64,000 nucleotides of DNA from Acidisoma sp. PAMC 29798 (GTDB lineage Bacteria; Pseudomonadota; Alphaproteobacteria; Acetobacterales; Acetobacteraceae), in assembly GCF_030252425.1 (NCBI RefSeq), contig NZ_CP126994.1:2661001-2725000 (forward strand), in the 5' to 3' direction. Within the stretch, counting starts at the first letter, position 1. Each line of letters begins with the position of its first letter. Positions 16,714 through 25,714 of the stretch are shown here, piece after piece. A program made the translations under genes and the position numbers. The notes under the pieces are model-generated. The model ran no database searches. It had not been told where the DNA came from and saw only the letters and a list, made by a program, of their open reading frames with translations.

Positions 16714-17919
16714 TTATTCCGCCGCCGCGCGCAGCCCGATCGCGTCCAGCGCCTGGCCCAGATCCTCGATCAGGTCAGCGGGATCCTCCAGCCCAACCGA
16801 GAGGCGCACGGCACCATCGGTGATGCCGAGGCGTGCCCGCTCCTCCGCGCCGACCCGCATATGCGTCGTCGTCGCCGGATGGGTGATGAGGGACTTCGAA
16901 TCGCCCAGGTTGTTGGAAATGGCGACCAGACTGAGCGCATTGAGGAAGCGGAAGGCCGCCGCTTTGCTGCCGAGATCGAAGGTCACCAACGTGCCTCCCG
17001 CCGACATCTGCTGCATCGCTAGTGCCCGCTGCGGATGGCTCTCCAAGGTCGGATACCAGGCGCGCACAACCTCCGGTCGGCTTTCCAGGAAGCGCGCGAC
17101 CTGCTCCGCCGCGCGGCAGGAGGCATCGACGCGCAGCGCCAATGTCTCCAACCCCTTCAGCAGCAGCCAGGCGTTGAACGGCGAAATTGCCGGGCCGGTG
17201 TTGCGGGTGAAGGGCTGCAACACCTCCTCGATCCATTTCTTCGAGCCGAGCACAGCACCGCCGAGAACCCGTCCCTGGCCGTCGATATGCTTGGTGCAGG
17301 AATAGACGACGACATCGGCGCCGAGTTTCAGCGGATGCTGCAACAGCGGCGTCGCGAAGACATTGTCCACGACCACGATGGCGCCGGCGGCATGGGCGAG
17401 ATCCGCCACCATCTGAAGATCGACGATGTCGAGCATTGGGTTGGACGGGCTTTCCAGCAGCACGAGCTGCGTCGGCGTCGCCAGCGCTGTCTTCCACGCC
17501 TCCCGATCGCCGCCATCGACGAAGACCGTCTCGATGCCGTAGCGCGGCAGCAAGGTGGACACGATCCAATGGCAGGAGCCGAACAGGGCCCGCGCCGCGA
17601 CCACACGGTCGCCGGCTTTCAGATGCGACAGCATGGTGGAGGACACCGCCGCCATGCCGGTGGCGGTGGCGCGACAGGCTTCCGCCCCTTCCAGCATCGC
17701 CAAACGGCTTTCGAGCATCTGCACGGTGGGGTTGCCGAAACGCGAATACTGAAAATGCTCGACCTCCCCCAGGAAGGTCGCTTCGGCCTGCTCCGCGCTG
17801 TCATAGACAAAGCCCGAGGACAGAAACAGCGCTTCGCTCGTTTCGCCGAAATTGCTGCGCATGGTACCGCCATGAACGAGCAGAGTCGCGGGGCGGAATG
17901 TCTTGGAGGGTGTGGGCAT
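16714..17919 (-). CDS. metZ: O-succinylhomoserine sulfhydrylase
   Basis: PLP enzyme of the Cys/Met metabolism family, making homocysteine from O-succinylhomoserine and sulfide in methionine synthesis. 401 residues from ATG 17919 (MPTPSKTFRPATLLVHGGT), with SRFGNPT, the ATATGMAAV turn and the PLP lysine in SCTKHIDGQGR (K210). ISNNLGDAKSL-type MetZ signature appears as ISNNLGDSKSLITHPATTTH. A longer frame from a GTG at 17982 would begin inside the riboswitch, so I reject it. The ribosome site GAGAGG precedes the ATG. Regulation is by the SAM-II element upstream. Confidence 0.94.
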   Translation of the reverse strand: MPTPSKTFRPATLLVHGGTMRSNFGETSEALFLSSGFVYDSAEQAEATFLGEVEHFQYSRFGNPTVQMLESRLAMLEGAEACRATATGMAAVSSTMLSHLKAGDRVVAARALFGSCHWIVSTLLPRYGIETVFVDGGDREAWKTALATPTQLVLLESPSNPMLDIVDLQMVADLAHAAGAIVVVDNVFATPLLQHPLKLGADVVVYSCTKHIDGQGRVLGGAVLGSKKWIEEVLQPFTRNTGPAISPFNAWLLLKGLETLALRVDASCRAAEQVARFLESRPEVVRAWYPTLESHPQRALAMQQMSAGGTLVTFDLGSKAAAFRFLNALSLVAISNNLGDSKSLITHPATTTHMRVGAEERARLGITDGAVRLSVGLEDPADLIEDLGQALDAIGLRAAAE

Positions 17920-17983
17920 GGCAAAGGGCCTCTCATCGAGAAACCCGGCCGTGGATGCAGCAAGGGCGCATCGCGTCCCCACT

Positions 17984-18042
17984 GGCCTCTTTAGCGCGCT
18001 TCTTTAACCTCGCCGCAATCCGGCCGGACAAATCACGAGGGG
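17984..18042 (-). promoter_or_regulatory. SAM-II riboswitch (metZ leader)
   Basis: On the minus strand: CCTCG (18040-18036) followed by TGATTTG, a C/G-rich loop, TTGCGG and CGAGG closing the P1 stem, then TTAAAGAAG and GCTAAAGAGG (17995-17986) forming the pseudoknot strand. These conserved blocks (GTGATTTG, TTGC.GC, GCTAAA) are the SAM-II (metA motif) consensus of alphaproteobacteria. It ends about 65 nt before the metZ start. Known SAM-II RNAs lower translation when S-adenosylmethionine binds. Confidence 0.93.
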
Positions 18043-18059
18043 CACGCCGTGCCGTGTTC

Positions 18060-18089
18060 TGCATAGGACTCGCCGGTGGCCGCCGTCAA
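18060..18089 (-). promoter_or_regulatory. Predicted promoter of the metZ riboswitch transcript
   Basis: Minus strand TTGACG (18089-18084), 18-nt spacer, TATGCA (18065-18060). Initiation about 7 nt later would put the transcript start some 10 nt before the riboswitch P1 stem. Confidence 0.5.
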
Positions 18090-18096
18090 CGGCGCT

Positions 18097-18124
18097 TTGC
18101 AAATCGCCGCGCTGCGGATATGAC
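18097..18124 (+). promoter_or_regulatory. Possible promoter of tRNA-Gly
   Basis: Plus strand TTGCAA (18097-18102), 16-nt spacer, TATGAC (18119-18124), 24 nt before the mature tRNA 5' end. It nearly abuts the divergent metZ promoter. Confidence 0.4.
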
Positions 18125-18147
18125 TGGCGCCGCGCACACTGACCGTT

Positions 18148-18221
18148 GCGGGTATGGTGTAATGGTAGCTCGTCAGCTTCCCAAGCTGAATGCGCGGGTT
18201 CGATTCCCGCTACCCGCTCCA
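18148..18221 (+). tRNA. tRNA-Gly(CCC), CCA encoded
   Basis: A 74-nt cloverleaf: acceptor stem GCGGGTA/TACCCGC, D arm with AATGGTAGC, anticodon stem TCAGC/GCTGA with loop TTCCCAA (anticodon CCC), T arm GCGGG-TTCGATT-CCCGC, discriminator T and an encoded CCA end. It reads glycine GGG codons. Confidence 0.96.
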
Positions 18222-18234
18222 ACTTTGGTCGTCA

Positions 18235-20337
18235 TTATCCGGCCGGTGCGCCGATCACATTCAGCACCAGACCCGGCGTCAGAATTTGCGGCAGCATCAC
18301 AGGTTCGGCGCCTTTCGGTGGATAGAATAGATAGAGCGGCACGCCGTCGCGGTTATGCGCCTTCAGGAAGGCCGTGATGTCCGGGTCTTCGAGGGTCCAA
18401 TCCCCCACCAAATAGGTCACGCCCTGGCTCCGGAAGCCGCGCCGGACGTCATCACGGTCCAGCGCGACGCGTTCGTTCACCAAGCAGGTGACGCACCAGG
18501 CGGCAGTGAGATCCACGAAGGCCGGTGTTCCCGCCGCACGCAGCGCCGCGAGCCGCGCGGTCGAGAAGGGCTCAGCGCCTTGCGCCATGGCATGCGCCTG
18601 GTCGGGCTTGGCATCGCGCGACACGGCGAGAATCGGCACCAGCGCCAGCACCGCAAGCACGCCGAGGGCAGGCGCCACCCGGCCACCGAGGCGATAGAGC
18701 CAGGCGGCGAAGGCGACCAACAGCATGCCGCCGCCCGCCGCCAGGAGCAGAGGCGAGCCGCCTTCGCGCACCGCCACCCAAACGAGCCACAGCACGCTCG
18801 CATAGATCGGGAAGGCGAGCGCTTGGTGCAGGATCTCCATCCAGCGACCCGGTCGCGGCAGAATCCGGCCGACGCCTGGGATCAGGCTCAACACCACCAC
18901 CGGGAGGGCAAGACCCAAGCCCAGAGCCACAAAGATCGCCATGCCCGGCAGCGGTGGGCCGGCCAGAGCGGCAGCAAGCGCCGCGCCCATGAAGGGCGTC
19001 GTGCAGGGTGTCGCGACGACGGTCGCGAGCACGCCCGTGAGAAAGCTGCCGACTGGGCCGCCGCGCGCGACGGCCCCCTGCCCCAGGCCGACCCACCGGC
19101 CGCTGATGACGATGAATCCCGAGAAATTGAGACCAACGGCAAACAGCAGCCAGATCATGCCAAGCACGAAGATCGGCGACTGGAACTGAAAGCCCCAGCC
19201 GGCCAGATGGCCGCCGACGCGCAGCGCGAGGAACAGGGCGCCGAGCAGGGCGAAACTCACCACGACACCAAGCCCGTAGGACAGCCCTTCCCGCCGCGCG
19301 ACCGTCCCATCCCCGCCATGGCTGGTGGTGCGCGCCAGATGCGCCGCCTTCATTGCCAGGATGGGAAAGACGCAGGGCATCAGGTTGAGAATGAGACCGC
19401 CAAGCAGAGCCGCCGCCAGCGTTACCCAGAACCCCGCACTCAGAAAGATGACGCCGGAGGAGGCCATGATGACGGGCGGCATGCCCGGCTGCGCCGTGAT
19501 CAGCGCGGCGGTCTTCGTCCCATCCCAGGTCTTGATCACCAGAATGCCGGCAAGCGGCTTGGTGGCGTCGAAGCCGGGAACGGGCGTCAGAAAGACCGCC
19601 AGCCGGCCATTGCGCAGGCGGTATGTCTGGTCGAATTCCTGATTGATCGCACCTGGCAGGCTCGGAAAGAAATAGACCGATTTCAAGTTGCGCGCGTTCG
19701 CCGCGGTGCCGTCTACGAGAAGCTGCCCGCCCGGCTGGATCCAGGCATGCCAATCCGTGGCGCGCGGCAGGTGCCTGGCGAGATCCTGAAACAGTCCCAT
19801 CTGTGGTGAGGGTTTCGCCGTGGCGGCAACCGGCAGGGACAGCCTGAAGGTGCCGTTGCCGGGCACACAGATGTCCTTGCAGACCAGCCAGGTCGCGGCA
19901 ACCGAGATCGGGAAGCGCCCGCCGACCGGCGCGGTCTTGGGCGGTGTGATGGTCATGGGCAGCAGAACTTGGCCGTCCGCGTCGCCTTGATAGCCATAGG
20001 TCGTAACCGGCCCGTCTTGCTGAACCCTCGGGATTGGCCACTGAATGGGCCCGGCCTGACCACCGCCGGACAAGGTCACCACAGCCGTAGGCGCGGCGCC
20101 GGCATCCCCCGGATTGATCCAATAGATATGCCAGTCGGGACTTAGCACGAAGCGCAGCGCGATCTGGAAAGGCTTCCCGGGCGCGACACTGTCGGTATCC
20201 GACACGATGCTCACCTGCGTTCGCAAGGTCGTCGCAAACAGGCTTTCGGCCGCCTCGGCGATCCGCATGCCGCCGAGCAGCAGCAGGAAGACCAGAGCCG
20301 CCAGGAGATGCTTCGCCGCCATGCTGCGATGTGCCAT
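18235..20337 (-). CDS. DsbD/ScsB-like thiol:disulfide interchange protein
   Basis: Membrane protein that moves electrons from cytoplasmic thioredoxin to periplasmic disulfide reductases. 700 residues: signal peptide (about 1-30, ends AEAAES), a periplasmic DsbD-alpha-like N-terminal domain with the ScsB-type LSPDWHIYWINPGDAG and AATWLVCKDICVPG motifs, a second periplasmic part, a central membrane region of about eight segments (FWVTLAAALLGGLILNLMPCVFPIL; TVVATPCTTPFMGAAL contain the membrane cysteines), and a C-terminal thioredoxin domain with CxxC in TAAWCVTCLVNE (about residue 615). The domain order and length fit the ScsB subgroup rather than classical E. coli DsbD. Divergent from hrpB; its 3' end faces the tRNA. 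Confidence 0.9.
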   Translation of the reverse strand: MAHRSMAAKHLLAALVFLLLLGGMRIAEAAESLFATTLRTQVSIVSDTDSVAPGKPFQIALRFVLSPDWHIYWINPGDAGAAPTAVVTLSGGGQAGPIQWPIPRVQQDGPVTTYGYQGDADGQVLLPMTITPPKTAPVGGRFPISVAATWLVCKDICVPGNGTFRLSLPVAATAKPSPQMGLFQDLARHLPRATDWHAWIQPGGQLLVDGTAANARNLKSVYFFPSLPGAINQEFDQTYRLRNGRLAVFLTPVPGFDATKPLAGILVIKTWDGTKTAALITAQPGMPPVIMASSGVIFLSAGFWVTLAAALLGGLILNLMPCVFPILAMKAAHLARTTSHGGDGTVARREGLSYGLGVVVSFALLGALFLALRVGGHLAGWGFQFQSPIFVLGMIWLLFAVGLNFSGFIVISGRWVGLGQGAVARGGPVGSFLTGVLATVVATPCTTPFMGAALAAALAGPPLPGMAIFVALGLGLALPVVVLSLIPGVGRILPRPGRWMEILHQALAFPIYASVLWLVWVAVREGGSPLLLAAGGGMLLVAFAAWLYRLGGRVAPALGVLAVLALVPILAVSRDAKPDQAHAMAQGAEPFSTARLAALRAAGTPAFVDLTAAWCVTCLVNERVALDRDDVRRGFRSQGVTYLVGDWTLEDPDITAFLKAHNRDGVPLYLFYPPKGAEPVMLPQILTPGLVLNVIGAPAG

Positions 20338-20418
20338 CCGTTCCTCTTACCGCTATCGGATAGCTTCGCCCAGGCGGGCGGCATGTTACGCCAAAACGGG
20401 ATTCCGATATTGAACGCT

Positions 20419-22857
20419 ATGCCGAAGCTCGACCTGTCCGCGATCGCGGCACTTCCCGTCGCCGATGTCATGGCGGATCTGCTGGCCGCCCTCGAGGTGA
20501 AACCGAATGCCGTTCTCGTCGCGCCGCCCGGCGCCGGCAAGACCACCACCGTGCCGTTGGCCCTGCTGCAACATGCGACCTGGGCGGCGGGCCGCATCGT
20601 CATGCTGGAACCGCGCCGCCTCGCCGCCCGCGCCGCCGCCACGCGCATGGCAAACCTGATCGGCGAAGAGGTCGGCCAGACCGTGGGCTACCGCACCCGC
20701 ATCGATAGCGCGGTCTCAGCCAAGACGCGGATCGAGGTGGTGACGACGGGGCTGCTCGTGCGACGTTTGCTCGGCGACCCTGGCTTGGACGGTATCTCCG
20801 CCGTCATCCTAGACGAAATTCATGAGCGCTCGCTGGAGGCTGATCTTGCGCTCGCCTTCTGCCTCGATGCGCAGCGCCTGCTGCGGCCGGACCTGCGGCT
20901 GCTGGCGATGTCCGCGACGCTCGACAGCGGCAGGCTGTCAGCCCTGCTCGATGGGCCCGTGATCGAAAGCGCCGGCCGCGCCTATCCTGTGGAGATCCGC
21001 CAGCAGCCGCGCGACCTCGGTCATATCCGCGACCTGCCGGATGCCGTGGCGCGGACCATTCGCGCCGTCCTCGGCGAACAGCCGGGTGATGTGCTCGCCT
21101 TTCTACCGGGCATGGGTGAGATCCGCCGTGTCGAGCAGGCCCTCGCGGGCATCGCAGCGCTGGTGCTGCCGCTGCATGGTGATCTGCCGCCGGCGGCCCA
21201 GGATCTGGCGCTCCGCCCCGCCGACCAGCGCCGCGTCGTGCTCGCCACCTCGATCGCCGAAACCTCCCTCACTGTGCCCGGCGTGCGCATCGTGGTCGAT
21301 GGCGGCTACCGCCGGACGCCGCGCATGGACAGCGCCACCGGCCTCACGCGCCTCACCACCGAGCGGGTCAGCCGTGCCGCCGCCGATCAGCGCGCCGGTC
21401 GCGCGGGCCGGGAAGCGCCGGGCCTCGCCATTCGTGTCTGGACCTCGGCGACGCATCGCGGGCTGCGACCCTTCGACCGGCCGGAGATCGCCGAGGCGGA
21501 ACTCTCCGGCCTCGTGCTCGACTGCGCCGCCTGGGGCACCGCGCCCGGCGCGCTGCCGTTCCCCGATCCGCCGCCGGAGGGTGCGCTGGCGGCGGCGCGC
21601 AGCCTGCTGACCGATCTCGATGCCCTGGACGCGGACGGTGCCATCACGCCGCTGGGACAGCGCATGAGTCGCATCGGCGCCCATCCCCGCCTCGCCGCCA
21701 TGATGCTGGCGGCCGAAACGCCCGCCCAAGCGGCGCTCGCCTGCGACCTCGCGGCCTTGCTGGAGGAGCGTGACCCCTTGCGTGTCGGGCCGGAGGGGCC
21801 CGCCGACATCGCCCTTCGCATCGAAGCACTGGCCGATCCCGGTGCCGCGCAAGCCGATCGCGGCGCCGTCCACCGCATCCGCCAATCGGCGAAGCAGTAT
21901 CGCGGGCGGCTCGGCTTGCGCGGCGATCCGGCGGCGGGCGGCGATCCGGCGCCGCTGATCGCCGCCGCCTTCCCCGACCGGCTGGCGCAACGGCGCGGCG
22001 AACCCGGCTCCTTCCGCCTCTCGGGCGGGGGTGGCGCGCGATTGCCGGTGACCGATCCGCTCGCACGGGCCCCCTTGCTCGCCGTGGCGTCGCTGGAAAT
22101 GAAAGCCTCGGCGCGTATCCGCATGGCGGCGGCGTTGGACCCCGCAGCCTTGCCGCCGGCGCTCGCGCGTCGGGTCACCGAAAGCGTGGAGACCACGCTC
22201 GATCCCGTCACCGGCAGCATCCTCGCGCGCCGCCGTCGCCGCCTCGGCGCCCTGGTGCTGGAGGATCGATCGGGGCCGCCAGATGCGGCGGAAGCCGCGA
22301 GCGCCTTGTTGGAGGCGGTGGCGCGGGATCTGGCGCGCTTGCCCTGGACCGAGACGGCGCGCGGCGTGCAAGTGCGGCTCGGCCTGATGCATGGGCTGGA
22401 GCCCGACATCTGGCCGGCGAGCGACGATGCCTCCCTGCTCGCGACCCTGCCGGAATGGCTGGGACCGCATCTGCACGGCCTGACACGCCTCGGCGATGTC
22501 GCGAAGCTCGACATCGGCGCCCTGCTGCTCGACCGTCTGGACTGGAGTTTGCGCGCGCGGTTGGAGCGGGAGATGCCGACGCATCTGGCCCTGCCCGGCG
22601 GACGCGCGGCGGTCGATTACAGCGAGCCGGTGCCGCTCGCTTCGGCGCGGGCGCAGCATTTCTATGGCCTCACCGAGACGCCGAAGCTCGCGGGCGGCCG
22701 GGTGCCCTTGCGGCTGGCTCTGCTGTCACCGGCCGGTCGGCCGATCGCCATCACTGCCGATATCGCGGGCTTCTGGCGCGGCGCCTGGGCGGACGCGCGG
22801 CGAGATATGCGCGGGCGTTACCCAAGGCACGACTGGCCGGAGAACCCATTGGGGTAG
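20419..22857 (+). CDS. hrpB: ATP-dependent helicase HrpB
   Basis: DEAH-type RNA helicase, 812 residues from ATG 20419 (MPKLDLSAIAALPVADVM). Walker A APPGAGKTT (about 35-43), DEIH box in VILDEIHERS, the SAT motif (AMSATLDSG) and motif VI region DQRAGRAGREAPG are all present, followed by HA2/OB-like and the HrpB-specific C-terminal region ending RGRYPRHDWPENPLG. A longer frame from 20308 would run into the divergent dsbD-like gene, so the shorter start is preferred. The precise cellular role of HrpB is poorly defined in the family. It converges with brnA, 7 nt apart. Confidence 0.94.
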   Translation: MPKLDLSAIAALPVADVMADLLAALEVKPNAVLVAPPGAGKTTTVPLALLQHATWAAGRIVMLEPRRLAARAAATRMANLIGEEVGQTVGYRTRIDSAVSAKTRIEVVTTGLLVRRLLGDPGLDGISAVILDEIHERSLEADLALAFCLDAQRLLRPDLRLLAMSATLDSGRLSALLDGPVIESAGRAYPVEIRQQPRDLGHIRDLPDAVARTIRAVLGEQPGDVLAFLPGMGEIRRVEQALAGIAALVLPLHGDLPPAAQDLALRPADQRRVVLATSIAETSLTVPGVRIVVDGGYRRTPRMDSATGLTRLTTERVSRAAADQRAGRAGREAPGLAIRVWTSATHRGLRPFDRPEIAEAELSGLVLDCAAWGTAPGALPFPDPPPEGALAAARSLLTDLDALDADGAITPLGQRMSRIGAHPRLAAMMLAAETPAQAALACDLAALLEERDPLRVGPEGPADIALRIEALADPGAAQADRGAVHRIRQSAKQYRGRLGLRGDPAAGGDPAPLIAAAFPDRLAQRRGEPGSFRLSGGGGARLPVTDPLARAPLLAVASLEMKASARIRMAAALDPAALPPALARRVTESVETTLDPVTGSILARRRRRLGALVLEDRSGPPDAAEAASALLEAVARDLARLPWTETARGVQVRLGLMHGLEPDIWPASDDASLLATLPEWLGPHLHGLTRLGDVAKLDIGALLLDRLDWSLRARLEREMPTHLALPGGRAAVDYSEPVPLASARAQHFYGLTETPKLAGGRVPLRLALLSPAGRPIAITADIAGFWRGAWADARRDMRGRYPRHDWPENPLG

Positions 22858-22864
22858 AGCGACG

Positions 22865-23176
22865 TCAGGACTTGAGAGAGGTCAGCATTTCACGCCGGAG
22901 AATGGCGTTGATCCGGGATTGATAGCCCTTGCCGTGCCCACGTAGCCAGGCGAGCACATCCGAATCGATCCGTACGGTCGTCGAGGTCTTGGTCGGCTTA
23001 TAGAAAGGATTCTGAACGGCAGCCTTCCAGAAGGCGTCAGTCAAAGGCGGAATATCGCTCGTGTCGATCTCGTCATCCGGCATCGAACTCAAGATGGCGA
23101 GTTCTGCCCGTTCGTCGTCTGTCAGTGGCGGTGGGCTGGACAGGTCGACCAATCGCCTAACGCTGTGCTTGCTCAT
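22865..23176 (-). CDS. brnA: BrnA-family antitoxin
   Basis: 103 residues with the BrnA C-terminal ribbon-helix-helix module: KTSTTVRIDSDVLAWLRGHGKGYQSRINAILRREM, preceded by an acidic/flexible toxin-binding segment. A strong ribosome site (GGAGAGGAGG) precedes ATG 23176, which overlaps the end of brnT by 20 nt, the usual toxin-first order of brnTA. BrnA neutralises BrnT and, with it, represses the operon through a palindromic operator. Confidence 0.92.
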   Translation of the reverse strand: MSKHSVRRLVDLSSPPPLTDDERAELAILSSMPDDEIDTSDIPPLTDAFWKAAVQNPFYKPTKTSTTVRIDSDVLAWLRGHGKGYQSRINAILRREMLTSLKS

Positions 23177-23450
23177 AATTCCTCCTCTCCTTCGGCTCGG
23201 CGCGCCTAGCCGATATGATGCGGATCACCTCGATGGCACCGCCGTCCAACATCGTATGAGCGACGAGCAGCAGCGTCACGCCATCGACCATGCCAAGTGT
23301 CTGCCAACGCTCTTCACCGCCCTCGACGCGGTCCTGTTCGACGAGAGCGAGAGGATCAAAGAAAACGCGCATGGCCAAGGCGAAGCTGACCCGGTGCTTG
23401 CGCAGATTTTGATCGGCTTTGACCGGATCCCACTCTACTCGAACATTCAC
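23157..23450 (-). CDS. brnT: BrnT-family ribonuclease toxin
   Basis: About 97 residues of the DUF497/BrnT fold (RelE-like RNase that blocks translation). Recognisable parts: VRVEWDPVKADQNLRKHRVSFALAMRVFFDP near the start and the C-terminal EVIRIISARRAEPKERRNYE, which contains the RxxSARxA..ERR.Y motif of the family. I place the start at GTG 23450: the longer frame begins with TTG at 23486 and would encode the operator palindrome as protein. The family normally begins a few residues before FEWD. Followed by overlapping brnA. Confidence 0.9.
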   Translation of the reverse strand: MNVRVEWDPVKADQNLRKHRVSFALAMRVFFDPLALVEQDRVEGGEERWQTLGMVDGVTLLLVAHTMLDGGAIEVIRIISARRAEPKERRNYEQAQR

Positions 23451-23461
23451 AGCACGTGTTA

Positions 23462-23475
23462 CTACAAATTTGTAG
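23462..23475. promoter_or_regulatory. Palindromic operator of brnTA
   Basis: CTACAAATTTGTAG, a perfect 14-bp palindrome 12-25 nt upstream of the chosen brnT start. Position and symmetry fit the known autorepression of brnTA operons by BrnA. Confidence 0.6.
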
Positions 23476-23583
23476 AACCAATCCAATACGCCTGTCCGCT
23501 AGCCTGCGCAAATCGCTGGACCTGCTCCGGCTGTGACGGCACAACGAAGTCGTTACGCACCTTACCCAGGGCACGCTCGTCTG

Positions 23584-24687
23584 ATGAACGCCAGTCACCA
23601 TACGAAGCGCGACCGTACGCCGCTGCTCAAGCTCTGGGTGGGCCGGCTCTTCGCCTCGTCCTTCCGCAACTTGGTGTTGGGCGGCATCTTCGTCCTGCTC
23701 GTCTGCCTCCTCGCGAGCGTCGGCTACACCATCGCCGGCTGGACCGAGTCCGACGCTATCTACATGGTGGTGCTGACGATCTTCACGGTGGGCTATGGCG
23801 AGGTCCACCCGATCGACACGCCGTTCCTGCGCGGCAATACCGAAATGCTCATCATCCTGGGCTGCACTGGGATGATCTTCCTCACCGGCGCTTTGATCCA
23901 GTTCATCACCATCACCCAGTTCCAGCAGCTTTTCGGCACGAGGCGCATGAAGCAAGAGATCGACAACCTGACGGACCATGTCATCATCTGCGGTTTCGGC
24001 CGCATCGGCCTCATGCTGGCCTCCGAACTGACCACGGGCCAAGCGCCCTTCGTCATTCTGGAACGCAGCGAAAGGCGTTTCGCTGAAGCGCGTGACCTCG
24101 GCCATCTGTGCATCCAAGCGGATGCGACGGATGAGACCGCGCTGCTCCATGCCGGCATCGCGCGTGCCCGCTGCCTGGCGACGGTGCTCCCCGATGACGC
24201 CGCCAACGTCTTCATCACCCTGAGTGCGCGAAGCCTGAACGCCGGCCTGGAGATCATCGCGCGGGGTGAGGCAGCCTCCACCGAACGCAAGCTCATTCAG
24301 GCCGGCGCCAACCGGGTGGTGATGCCGACGCATATCGGCGCGGAGCGGATCGCCCAGATGATCCTGTTTGCCGAGACGGAGCGGTTTTTACAGGGATCAG
24401 ACCGCATGCGCGCCTTCCAGCGCCAGCTTTTAGACCTTGGGCTGAACGTGCTCGCCCATCCCATCGCGACGGACAGCGCCTGCATCGGCCTGACCGTCTC
24501 TGAGGTCGAAAGGCGCGGCGAGGGCAGCTTTTTCATCGTCGCCATCGACCGTCCCGAGGATTCAGGTATCACACGGCCGCCGCCGGATACGGTCATAGAA
24601 CGGGGCGATGGCGTGGTGCTTGTCAGCCGGGACGGCCGTGCCCTTCTCGTCAAACGGCTGTTCGGCCCGGCGGAGGCGCTGGTTTAG
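23584..24687 (+). CDS. Potassium channel protein with RCK (TrkA-N/TrkA-C) domains
   Basis: 367 residues. Two membrane helices flank a pore loop with the K+ selectivity filter TVGYGE (68-73), followed by a Rossmann RCK domain (VIICGFGRIG, about 134-142, binding NAD(H) or another nucleotide) and a C-terminal TrkA-C-like domain (VERRGEGSFFIVAIDRP; DTVIERGDGVVLVSRD). This is the 2-TM ligand-gated K+ channel layout (Kch/MthK-like). The ATG at 23584 is preferred to one 17 codons upstream because the extra stretch has no features. It is divergent from brnTA and is followed by a REP. Confidence 0.9.
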   Translation: MNASHHTKRDRTPLLKLWVGRLFASSFRNLVLGGIFVLLVCLLASVGYTIAGWTESDAIYMVVLTIFTVGYGEVHPIDTPFLRGNTEMLIILGCTGMIFLTGALIQFITITQFQQLFGTRRMKQEIDNLTDHVIICGFGRIGLMLASELTTGQAPFVILERSERRFAEARDLGHLCIQADATDETALLHAGIARARCLATVLPDDAANVFITLSARSLNAGLEIIARGEAASTERKLIQAGANRVVMPTHIGAERIAQMILFAETERFLQGSDRMRAFQRQLLDLGLNVLAHPIATDSACIGLTVSEVERRGEGSFFIVAIDRPEDSGITRPPPDTVIERGDGVVLVSRDGRALLVKRLFGPAEALV

Positions 24688-24707
24688 CGGGTGAAACCCT
24701 TCAAGAC

Positions 24708-24737
24708 GTAGGGTGGAAAAGCGGAGCGCATTCCACC
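24708..24737 (+). repeat. Single REP hairpin
   Basis: GTAG foot followed by GGTGGAA/TTCCACC stem, loop AAGCGGAGCGCA (one change from the 15656 copy). Located between two convergent stops, the K+ channel and the class I hydrolase, 20 nt and 8 nt away. Confidence 0.8.
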
Positions 24738-24744
24738 AATCCCG

Positions 24745-25521
24745 TCAGTCCGCCGAACTCGATAGGCTTTGGCCACCGCTACGGTAGGTGGCGACGGCGG
24801 CGGCAAAGGATTCGAAGATGCGGCGCGACACCTCGTCGCTGTCCATGTCGTATTCCGGGTGCCACTGCACACCAACGGCGAAGCCCACGCTGCCGGCCAC
24901 GCGCACCGCTTCGATCGTGCCATCTGGCGCAATGCCCTCAGCGACCAGGGATGGCGCCAGCCGGTCGATCCCCTGATTATGAAGGGAATTGACGGCAATC
25001 TCGCGCGCACGGGCGACGCGGTGCAGCCAGGTCCCGGGCAGCACGCGCAGGCTATGGGCCTTGGCGTGGCGGATCGGGGCCAGGGCCTGCATGGGCGTCG
25101 AATGATCGATCCGGCCCGGCAGGTCCTGCAAGCGCTGGTGCAGGCTACCGCCCAGGGCGACGTTCATTTCCTGAAAGCCACGGCAGATGCCAAGCAGAGG
25201 CACGCCGCCGGCGATGGCACCGCGCACCAGCGGAATGGTCATGCCGTCGCGCCCAGTATCCTCAGGCGTTTCCGGCGGATGCGGCGACCCACCGTAGAGC
25301 GCGGGTTCAACGTTCGAGGGGCTGCCAGTCAGGATGATGCCGTCAAGCCGATCCAGCAGACAGGCGGTATCCGCCTTGTCGCCATTGGCGGGAATGAGCA
25401 CCGGCATGCCCCCGACGATACCGACCACCGCCCGCACATAGGTATCCGACGTGGCATGGTTCAGCATGCCGAAACGGCCGAAAAGCTTCTGGCAGCAGGA
25501 GATACCGATAAGAGGCTTCAT
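24745..25521 (-). CDS. Gamma-glutamyl-gamma-aminobutyrate hydrolase family protein (peptidase C26)
   Basis: 258 residues of the class I glutamine amidotransferase-like fold: MKPLIGISCCQK at the start, GIILTGSPSNVEPALYGG, the nucleophile elbow LLGICRGFQEMN (C113) and the catalytic VQWHPEYD His/Glu near the end. Members such as PuuD hydrolyse gamma-glutamyl-GABA in putrescine breakdown; no other puu genes are near, so the substrate is open. The start at 25521 fits the family N-terminus; eight further codons upstream are unlikely. Confidence 0.85.
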   Translation of the reverse strand: MKPLIGISCCQKLFGRFGMLNHATSDTYVRAVVGIVGGMPVLIPANGDKADTACLLDRLDGIILTGSPSNVEPALYGGSPHPPETPEDTGRDGMTIPLVRGAIAGGVPLLGICRGFQEMNVALGGSLHQRLQDLPGRIDHSTPMQALAPIRHAKAHSLRVLPGTWLHRVARAREIAVNSLHNQGIDRLAPSLVAEGIAPDGTIEAVRVAGSVGFAVGVQWHPEYDMDSDEVSRRIFESFAAAVATYRSGGQSLSSSAD

Positions 25522-25714
25522 TCCTGTGACAATGCGGCACTGCACACGGTGATAAAAGCGATTCTTGCGTATGGCCGGGGCCTATTTCGCCGATGGCGGC
25601 CAATAGGCTGGTAGTTATGGACCATCCAAGCGGCTCGACGGTTGCCGCCTCGCGCCAAGCCTGTCAGTTTCCGGCCGAAATCGGCACTCTTCACAAGAAC
25701 GGGACTGCAAAACG

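Noticed and set aside
17920-17982. N-terminal extension of metZ
   Set aside because: It would start within the SAM-II riboswitch and has no similarity to MetZ.
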